From UBA1081 sp045636025 (lineage in GTDB: Bacteria > Bacillota > Clostridia > Oscillospirales > Acutalibacteraceae), in contig JAZTWP010000061.1 in NCBI GenBank assembly GCA_045636025.1, positions 1 to 11,807 on the forward strand: a stretch of DNA of 11,807 nt, in the 5' to 3' direction. This document shows, in pieces, positions 6,538 to 11,807 of this stretch (the first letter of the stretch is position 1; the number at the start of each line of letters is the position of its first letter). The notes under the pieces are model-generated. The model saw only the letters and a program-made list of their open reading frames with translations, was not told where the DNA came from and did no database searches. The position numbers and the translations under genes were made by a program.

Positions 6538-6565
6538 ATTTTACCACATTTGTCGTAAAAGTAAA
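6538..6565 (-). promoter_or_regulatory. Possible extended -10 promoter for the xpt fragment
   Basis: On the minus strand TTTACT (6560-6565), 16 bases, then TAAAAT (6538-6543) preceded by TGG, an extended -10 form. The start codon lies about 40 bases downstream. The short leader has no purine-riboswitch-like fold, unlike many xpt genes. Support is moderate at best. Confidence 0.35.
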
Positions 6566-6630
6566 TCTGTTAATGAAATAAAGATACTGTATATGAAATA
6601 ATATCTTTTTTAATAATATTTAGTTGTTTG

Positions 6631-6659
6631 TTGACAATTTATGGCGGATTTTATATACT
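6631..6659 (+). promoter_or_regulatory. Promoter of the lectin lipoprotein operon
   Basis: A perfect TTGACA (6631-6636), a 17-base spacer and TATACT (6654-6659) lie 42 bases before the chosen ATG. It is the strongest promoter in the window together with that of the tRNAs, and points to constitutive sigma-A expression. No operator repeat is visible around it. Confidence 0.8.
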
Positions 6660-6701
6660 TTAATTTAACAAGAAAACTTTTCATTATATGGAGTGATAAA
6701 T

Positions 6702-9140
6702 ATGAAAAGGATTTTATGTATAATTCTTTCGCTGACATTTCTTATTACGCTTTGTTCTTGCGGAGAATCGGTTTTTGAAAAATCAAAGTTTGTGATCAAT
6801 ACAGAGAAACTTTCTTATGATGAGAAAACTGATCTTTACACAACAACAGCAGAATTCAAAAGTATTGAAGGTTCATATCCTGATTATCTGGTTGCAGATA
6901 AGCTTGTTTGTGAAATAACCGATGAGACGGAGGTGCTTGTTTCAAAAACAGAAACAGACTCTGCCGAAAACTGGAAATTCACAGACTATATTTTCTGGCC
7001 CGGAATAAATACAATAACAGTTTCTGCATATGTCGGTGAAAATGTTGTTGATTCTGTCAGTATAAAATGTGATAACAGACACGATATAAGTGTTGTTTCA
7101 AGAGAAGATGACGGTACAGATTCTGACAATGACGGACTTTCTGATCTTTTTGAGCTGTTATATGCATATACACAGCCTTATAATGCAGACAGTGATGGCA
7201 ACGGAATCAAAGACGGTGAAGAAGACTTTGATTCTGACGGAGTGAAAAATGCCGACGAGCAGAAGAATAATTGTTCACCTTTTGCGCCAGATACCGATGC
7301 AGACGGACTTTCTGATGCAGAAGAAATAGAATACAGCACCGACCCTGCAAAAGAAGATACCGATGATGACGGAATTCTTGACCCCGATGAAATCCGTCTC
7401 GGCTTTGATGCAATCGGTACTGATGATTCACAGACTGTCATCAGTCATAACTGTCAGCAGGCAATCGGTTCTCAGCTTAATATGACAATTGATATTGAAA
7501 TGAAAGCAGAGCAGCTCAAATCTTTTGATGTGTGTGAGATTCCTGCGGCTTCTTCACTTGCTCCCGATAAGATTGACGGTATGTTCGGCTCAGCCGTGAA
7601 TTTCAATCTTGATGGTGAATTCAATTCTGCAAATGTTTCATTTGAACTCAGCGGTGATACTTATGATGCAGAAAAGTCATATGCACTTTACTATGTAAAC
7701 CATGAAACACTTATGCTTGAACGTGTTTCAAATCAGAGTTATGAAGGCAATGTGCTGACTGCAACACTTGAGCATTTTTCTGATTATCTTATTCTTGAAG
7801 AGCCTCACGATGACTTTGTTTCTATCCGTGATATTTACGAAGAAGATGATGATGATTACGATAACGACGGTTTTCTGAATGATGAAGACCTGACACCGTA
7901 TGCTGCAGATTATTTTAAGACATATGAGGACTACATAAATTATTTTTATCCTGATGAAGACGTAATTTCGATGCATGTGTCTGCTCCTGATTCACCCGAC
8001 AGCGGAATTGTTTACAACGGTAATTCAGGACATTCCTGGATGAGTTATACAAAAGACGGAAAAACTGAAACCTCAGGATTCTTTGGCGGTATTGACTCTA
8101 TTGAAGCCGCATCGGGCAGCAGTAAAGCAGGCTATGTAAAGACTCCGAATTATTACTATTATACAGATGCCCCGGACACTCATCATAAATATACAGAAAC
8201 GAATCCGGAACCAACACTTTGTACAGTAGCGCTTCCGATTGTGCTTGAATCTTCAAAGTATGATGAATATAATGATTTTATAAAAAGCTATACAAAGAAC
8301 TATAATCTGTATGACAATAACTGTACAACATATGTGCTTGATTGTTTTGATGAACTTGATGTTGATCATGATATATATCCGTATATCGATTATGAATATA
8401 TTGCAAAATCGGTACTGACAAAAGTGACATTTTGGGATTCATATGACGGATTTTTGTATGGTGTTGATGCCAATTCTGATGTGAATACCGTGCTTTCATT
8501 TATAATGAAAGACGGTTGCAGCCCCGGTCAGGCAGCATACTGTATTGCAAGATATTATGAGGATGAGGCAGTACATTGTTACAGCCGCACAGACGAAAAC
8601 GGCAATGTGATTTACGCTTATTCATCAAAACATGCACAGAAACTTGCAGAAGACAGAGTAAATGACAAAACAGATGATGTTGTCAATTATGCTTATACTG
8701 ATAAAATTGTATGGAACGGTCATACATATCAGATTTTTGATGTAAGTATGACATGGAGCTCGGCAAAAGCTTTTTGTGAAAGTAAGGGCGGACATCTTGC
8801 AACAATATCATCTGCAGAAGAACAAAGCGCAATTGAAAGACTTCTTGACCAGGGAGGTAAGAAACAATACTGGCTCGGTCTTGATACTCAGACCGGTTGG
8901 GTTACAGGTGAAGCAATAACCTACACAAACTGGGACAGCGGAGAACCCAACAGCTGTTCAAGAAGAGGGCTCAGAGAGCGTTATACTCACATACTGAATG
9001 TTCCCAATCCTGCAAGAGGAAACAGTGCACGATTGAAATGGAATGATATGTTCAATGACAATACTTTCCCTGATGAAGAAGATAATTTCTCTTTGCATAC
9101 GGTAGGTATTATCTGCGAATGGGACAATGTTATACAATAA
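6702..9140 (+). CDS. Multidomain lipoprotein: calcium repeats, papain-like candidate domain and C-type lectin domain
   Basis: This is an 812-residue exported lipoprotein. Start: ATG at 6702 with GGAG 8 bases before; the GTG at 6693 overlaps that site and is rejected. A signal peptide ends in LCSC with lipid-attachment Cys20. Residues 135-233 contain thrombospondin-type-3/dockerin-like calcium repeats (DSDNDGLSD, DSDGNGIKDGEED, DTDADGLSD, DTDDDGILDPDE). Residues about 260-365 form a beta-rich domain ending HFSDYLILEE, common behind such repeats. Another D/N-rich loop lies at 382-396. Residues about 425-560 hold GHSW (H444) and DNNCTTYV (C541), in the order of permuted NlpC/P60 papain-like folds. 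Residues 669-809 are a C-type lectin domain: SAKAFCESKGGHLATI, YWLGLDT, EPN (748-750), WND (780-782) and the framework cysteines C692 and C805. EPN plus WND indicates calcium-dependent mannose-type sugar binding in known lectins. The next gene follows by 23 bases, probably cotranscribed. Confidence 0.85.
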   Translation: MKRILCIILSLTFLITLCSCGESVFEKSKFVINTEKLSYDEKTDLYTTTAEFKSIEGSYPDYLVADKLVCEITDETEVLVSKTETDSAENWKFTDYIFWPGINTITVSAYVGENVVDSVSIKCDNRHDISVVSREDDGTDSDNDGLSDLFELLYAYTQPYNADSDGNGIKDGEEDFDSDGVKNADEQKNNCSPFAPDTDADGLSDAEEIEYSTDPAKEDTDDDGILDPDEIRLGFDAIGTDDSQTVISHNCQQAIGSQLNMTIDIEMKAEQLKSFDVCEIPAASSLAPDKIDGMFGSAVNFNLDGEFNSANVSFELSGDTYDAEKSYALYYVNHETLMLERVSNQSYEGNVLTATLEHFSDYLILEEPHDDFVSIRDIYEEDDDDYDNDGFLNDEDLTPYAADYFKTYEDYINYFYPDEDVISMHVSAPDSPDSGIVYNGNSGHSWMSYTKDGKTETSGFFGGIDSIEAASGSSKAGYVKTPNYYYYTDAPDTHHKYTETNPEPTLCTVALPIVLESSKYDEYNDFIKSYTKNYNLYDNNCTTYVLDCFDELDVDHDIYPYIDYEYIAKSVLTKVTFWDSYDGFLYGVDANSDVNTVLSFIMKDGCSPGQAAYCIARYYEDEAVHCYSRTDENGNVIYAYSSKHAQKLAEDRVNDKTDDVVNYAYTDKIVWNGHTYQIFDVSMTWSSAKAFCESKGGHLATISSAEEQSAIERLLDQGGKKQYWLGLDTQTGWVTGEAITYTNWDSGEPNSCSRRGLRERYTHILNVPNPARGNSARLKWNDMFNDNTFPDEEDNFSLHTVGIICEWDNVIQ

Positions 9141-9163
9141 ATTAAGAGAAGGCGGAAAATGAA

Positions 9164-10279
9164 ATGAAAATATGTACACAATGTAACTCAAGATTTCCTG
9201 ATCAGGTGAATTTTTGTCAGGTATGCGGAGAAAAGCTTCCCGAACCTATAGAAGAGCCTAAAGTGATTGTTGAAGCAGAAGCTCCTGAAGCTCCTGCAGA
9301 GAAAAAGAAAGGTCTTCTGTGGTGGCACATTCTTCTTATTGTTGTATCTGTGCTGGTTGTTGCAGGTATTGTTGTGGCTGTTGTATTCTTTGCGGCAAAA
9401 AATAACGACAATAACCCGGTTGACGGTGAAGGTGTCACTCAGGAAGCTGATGAAGACGATGAGGATGAAGATTCAGACGACAGCAATTCCGGTTATTCAG
9501 GTGCTGAACAGAGTGCCGTTGCTGAAGAAAACACAACCGGAAAAACTGAGAATATGACTTCAAGTGACGGAAGTCCTCTTGACTCACAGGAAGAAACAAC
9601 AAAGAACAACGGTTCTTCAAACAGCGGTTCCGGAAATAACGGTTCTTCAAATAACGGAGCTTCATCAGGCGGAAACTCTGCTGTAAGACCCGGTCCCTCA
9701 GGCTCAGATGCAGGTTTTTCTTCTGAAGATGAAGCAATCAATGCTGTTCTCAACAGCAAATATTATATGTCTTCAACAGATGATGAAGCAGGCTCTATTG
9801 AACTTGCAATAAGTGGTAATAATATGGAGCTGTATATGAGTGTTGAAGGTATGCAGATGGGCATTCTTGTTCTTGACGGTGAAACATATTTTGTAAACAG
9901 CGAAAACCATTATGTGAATATCAAGGAGCTTACTGATCTTATGGAGGGTGAACTTGATATGACAGAAATGGTTGCTCTTGCTGATACATTTAATTTTTCA
10001 AAGTATAATTTCACAAGAACTGAAAAGAGTGCAGCAATGCTTGACGGTGAATCTGCTACTCTTTACAGATATAAAGATGGCGCAACAGAGCTTGTTTTCT
10101 ATTTTGTTGCAGGCGAACTGAAAGTGCTTGAATTCTACCCTGATGGTGTTACAGACGGTTATGTTATGGCAATCAATGATTTCAGATCAGTTATTCCTTC
10201 AGATATGCTTACTCTCAACGGTCGTGAAGAGACAGACCTGTTTGTATTCATCATTGAAATGATGAATACAATGCAGTAA
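9164..10279 (+). CDS. Zinc-ribbon single-span membrane protein (371 residues)
   Basis: The function is unknown. Seen: an N-terminal zinc ribbon with C4, C7, C18 and C21 (C-x2-C-x10-C-x2-C), a charged stretch, a transmembrane helix at about 51-77 starting LLWWHILLIV, a strongly acidic stretch (95-107), a Ser/Gly/Asn/Thr-rich linker (108-183) and a folded C-terminal domain (184-371) rich in beta-type residues (SIELAISGNNMELYMSVEG, ETYFVNSENHYVNIKEL). The zinc ribbon should be cytoplasmic and the C-terminal domain outside. ATG at 9164 lies 23 bases after the lipoprotein stop, with GGCGG before it and no terminator between, so it is probably in the same operon. The 312-residue gene downstream shares the N-terminal build. 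The C-terminal domain recalls lipoprotein-like carrier folds, but I cannot assign a family. Confidence 0.82.
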   Translation: MKICTQCNSRFPDQVNFCQVCGEKLPEPIEEPKVIVEAEAPEAPAEKKKGLLWWHILLIVVSVLVVAGIVVAVVFFAAKNNDNNPVDGEGVTQEADEDDEDEDSDDSNSGYSGAEQSAVAEENTTGKTENMTSSDGSPLDSQEETTKNNGSSNSGSGNNGSSNNGASSGGNSAVRPGPSGSDAGFSSEDEAINAVLNSKYYMSSTDDEAGSIELAISGNNMELYMSVEGMQMGILVLDGETYFVNSENHYVNIKELTDLMEGELDMTEMVALADTFNFSKYNFTRTEKSAAMLDGESATLYRYKDGATELVFYFVAGELKVLEFYPDGVTDGYVMAINDFRSVIPSDMLTLNGREETDLFVFIIEMMNTMQ

Positions 10280-10289
10280 AAAATCAATA

Positions 10290-10319
10290 TTGACATTTAT
10301 GCATTTCAAGTGATATACT
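10290..10319 (+). promoter_or_regulatory. Promoter of the second zinc-ribbon gene
   Basis: TTGACA (10290-10295), an 18-base spacer and TATACT (10314-10319) lie between the two zinc-ribbon genes, 35 bases before the start codon. The boxes are the same as in the lipoprotein promoter. No terminator separates the preceding gene, so the gene may be read from both promoters. Confidence 0.75.
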
Positions 10320-10354
10320 TTTTTTTGTAAATAAACCGAGAAAGAGGTAATTTT

Positions 10355-11293
10355 ATGAAAATCTGTACTTATTGTAAAGCTCAGTATGATGACAGTGAAG
10401 TAATATGCAGAACCTGCGGTAACAAGCTTGTTGACGCAGGTGCAAATCAGGGCTATGCCCCCACAGGTTATGATCAGGCTCCTCAGAATCCGCAGCCTCA
10501 GTATCAGCCTCAGCCGTATCAGCAGGCTCCTCAGCAGCCTTATCAGGCTCCCGTGACACCTCCTGCTAAAAAAGGTGGTATTCAGTGGTGGCACATTCTT
10601 CTTATCGTTCTTGCCGTGCTTATTATCGGCGGTCTTATTGCAGGCATAGTTGCAGTTGGTGTTATCGGCAATAGTGATGCTCCCGTTGAAGACGTTTATG
10701 AAGAGGTTGAAAACGTGGACGATGATGAAGATGATGAGATTGTAACATCAGATGCTGTTGATACTGATGATGAGGAAGAAGTTGTTGATGAAACAACAAC
10801 AGAAGCTCCCGTTGAATATACAGTCGGTGAATTTGTGGACGGTATATATTCAAACGAATGGGCAAATATGTGGATTGATTTTACAGGCTGGACAGAAGGC
10901 TCAGCAGAAGATTATTCTGTATATACTGCAGACGGTAAAACGGATTGCTGGCTTGTTGCATTGGATTATGATTCAATGACTCAGGTTGTAATTCTTGCAG
11001 AACCTCTTTACGGACTCAATAATGCATACACAGAAACTGAGTATCTTGATATTGTGCTGTCACAGGTTACACCTGTGTATGATTCATATGATCTCGAGTA
11101 TACAGTTTTTGACTATTATTCAGAAGAATATGCAGGCAAAACTTATGAATGTGCAGATATTGAAATAAGTTCAACAAGCTCATATATCGAATATAAAACA
11201 GTAAAAATTGATAATTATATGGTATCGTTTATTATTTCAAATAATGCAGGTGAATGGGGTTCATTCTATATGCCCTATATATACGAATATTAA
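10355..11293 (+). CDS. Zinc-ribbon single-span membrane protein, paralogue (312 residues)
   Basis: The function is unknown. The N-terminal zinc ribbon (C4, C7, C18, C21) has exactly the spacing of the neighbour. It is followed by a Pro/Gln/Tyr-rich linker (about 33-68), a transmembrane helix at about 77-104 starting QWWHILLIV, a very acidic stretch (110-150) and a C-terminal domain (154-312; EFVDGIYSNEWANMWIDF, ending PYIYEY). The two genes share a 21-base identical run over WWHILLI (9319-9339 and 10585-10605), so the N-terminal part was duplicated while the linkers and outer domains diverged. ATG at 10355 is preceded by GAGG with 7 bases between. It has its own promoter and ends before a strong bidirectional terminator. 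The acidic linkers suggest exposure to divalent cations or the cell wall; this is an inference. Confidence 0.82.
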   Translation: MKICTYCKAQYDDSEVICRTCGNKLVDAGANQGYAPTGYDQAPQNPQPQYQPQPYQQAPQQPYQAPVTPPAKKGGIQWWHILLIVLAVLIIGGLIAGIVAVGVIGNSDAPVEDVYEEVENVDDDEDDEIVTSDAVDTDDEEEVVDETTTEAPVEYTVGEFVDGIYSNEWANMWIDFTGWTEGSAEDYSVYTADGKTDCWLVALDYDSMTQVVILAEPLYGLNNAYTETEYLDIVLSQVTPVYDSYDLEYTVFDYYSEEYAGKTYECADIEISSTSSYIEYKTVKIDNYMVSFIISNNAGEWGSFYMPYIYEY

Positions 11294-11306
11294 TATCAAT
11301 AAAAAA

Positions 11307-11345
11307 TCTGACTCTGAGGTAAAACTCAGGGTCAGAAATTTTTTT
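11307..11345. terminator. Bidirectional terminator between convergent genes
   Basis: A 12-bp stem TCTGACTCTGAG (11307-11318) pairs with CTCAGGGTCAGA (11325-11336) with one G-T wobble, flanked by A6 on the left and T7 on the right (11339-11345). It follows the plus-strand zinc-ribbon gene and also ends the minus-strand radical SAM gene, whose stop codon (11344-11346) lies in the T tract. Confidence 0.88.
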
Positions 11346-11807
11346 ATCTGTTATTCGGTTTTTCGTTTGCAAAAACTCTGAAAAGCGGCAGACATGAAGT
11401 GAAGAATTTCTTGTAGGCTTTGCAGTAATCTTCGCTTCTCTGAGTACGTTTGCAACCTCCTGCACGGCACATTCCCGCTACGGCACAGGTTTTACATTTT
11501 TCAGGCACTTTCAGACTTTCTCTGATGAAATTTTTCGCAGTTTCACTCTTTTCCATTGCGGTGAAGTCGGTTTCCTTTATGTTGCCCAGAAAATATTCAT
11601 CGGTGCAGTAGAAGTCGCAGGGATAGATATTTCCGTTAGCTTCGGATACATACTGATGTGTGCAATGCCCCTGAATACCGCATTGTTCGGTGGGTTGTCT
11701 GAGAAAAAGCCTTACCCAGTTGTCAAACTGACGGATGCTGACATAATTGTGCCTTACCTAGTCCTTGACATAGAGATTGAACACCTTGATAAGGAAGTCG
11801 GCATACT
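11344..11807 (-). pseudogene. Partial anaerobic sulfatase-maturating-enzyme-like radical SAM protein (C-terminal SPASM part), interrupted by TAG
   Basis: The gene runs off the window at 11807, so only the C-terminal part is present. On the minus strand it reads YADFLIKVFNLYVKD, then TAG (11758-11760), then in the same frame VRHNYVSIRQFDNW, a cysteine set QCGIQGHC, VSEANGNIYPCDFYC, DEYFLGNI, KCKTCAVAGMCRAGGCKR and DYCKAYKKFF. This is the SPASM iron-sulfur pattern of anaerobic sulfatase-maturating enzymes (anSME), which convert a Cys or Ser of sulfatases to formylglycine. Related SPASM peptide-modifying enzymes are possible. Homology continues across the TAG without frameshift, so one base change explains it: a young pseudogene, a sequencing error, or read-through. 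Without the TAG it would be an intact frame here. The radical SAM CxxxCxxC motif lies outside the window. The terminator at 11307-11345 ends it. Confidence 0.75.

Noticed and set aside
6540..6660. Purine riboswitch upstream of the xpt fragment
   Set aside because: Expected because xpt is often riboswitch-controlled, but none of the conserved core sequences or three paired stems are seen on the minus strand, and the leader from the likely promoter is only about 40 bases.
6693..6701. GTG start for the lipoprotein (three residues longer)
   Set aside because: The GTG overlaps the GGAG ribosome binding site; the ATG at 6702 has correct spacing and begins a normal signal peptide.
7178..7441. Reverse-strand frames opposite the calcium repeats
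   Set aside because: They are Ser/Pro/Arg shadows of the repetitive D/G codons with no ribosome binding site.
9435..9759. Reverse frames opposite the Ser/Gly/Asn linker
   Set aside because: Low-complexity shadows of the linker without start signals.

Overview
The window looks like a chromosomal piece from an anaerobic, low-to-mid-GC Firmicute, most likely a gut Clostridia/Oscillospiraceae-type organism. This rests on strong AAGGAG-type ribosome binding sites, TTGACA/TATACT promoters, CCA-encoded tRNAs, almost exclusive TAA stops, a C-terminal part of an anaerobic sulfatase-maturase-like radical SAM protein, and lipoproteins with zinc-ribbon proteins typical of that group. The species cannot be named from sequence alone.

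Left part (1-5435, all genes on the minus strand). A MITE-like intergenic repeat (about 1-107) and a perfect AT-rich hairpin lie behind an FAD-dependent oxidoreductase of the geranylgeranyl-reductase type (139-1467). A ketopantoate reductase (panE/ApbA family, 4404-5426) is at the other end. Between these two ordinary metabolic genes sits a visibly more AT-rich two-gene cassette (1525-4225). It encodes a 511-residue probably membrane-associated protein with His/Asp motifs, followed 7 bases later by a 385-residue coiled-coil protein with three predicted membrane segments. I recognise neither as a characterised family; the pair is a candidate uncharacterised system.

Middle (5507-6540). A strong promoter drives two tRNA-Ser genes (UGA, then GCU) that end in a strong terminator. 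Directly behind them the 3' end of tRNA-Ser(GCU) plus its terminator is copied again at 49 of 51 bases. A third, decayed copy follows. The spacers are highly structured, and one contains an inverted copy of the tRNA T-arm. This array abuts a truncated xanthine phosphoribosyltransferase gene that lacks its PRPP-binding half, so the locus looks like a recombination or insertion hotspot.

Right part (6631-11293, plus strand). A consensus promoter drives an 812-residue lipoprotein with thrombospondin-type-3-like calcium repeats, a possible permuted papain-like (His...Cys) domain and a C-terminal C-type lectin domain with EPN and WND sugar/calcium motifs. A 371-residue zinc-ribbon, single-membrane-span protein follows 23 bases later, probably in the same transcript. 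A 312-residue paralogue with its own promoter follows. These three look like a surface/envelope group: one exported anchored lectin and two membrane proteins with a cytoplasmic or amino-terminal zinc ribbon and an acidic linker carrying an outside domain.

Right edge (11307-11807). A bidirectional terminator separates this group from a convergent partial gene for the C-terminal SPASM part of an anaerobic sulfatase-maturating-enzyme-like radical SAM protein. Its reading frame is interrupted by a single in-frame TAG.
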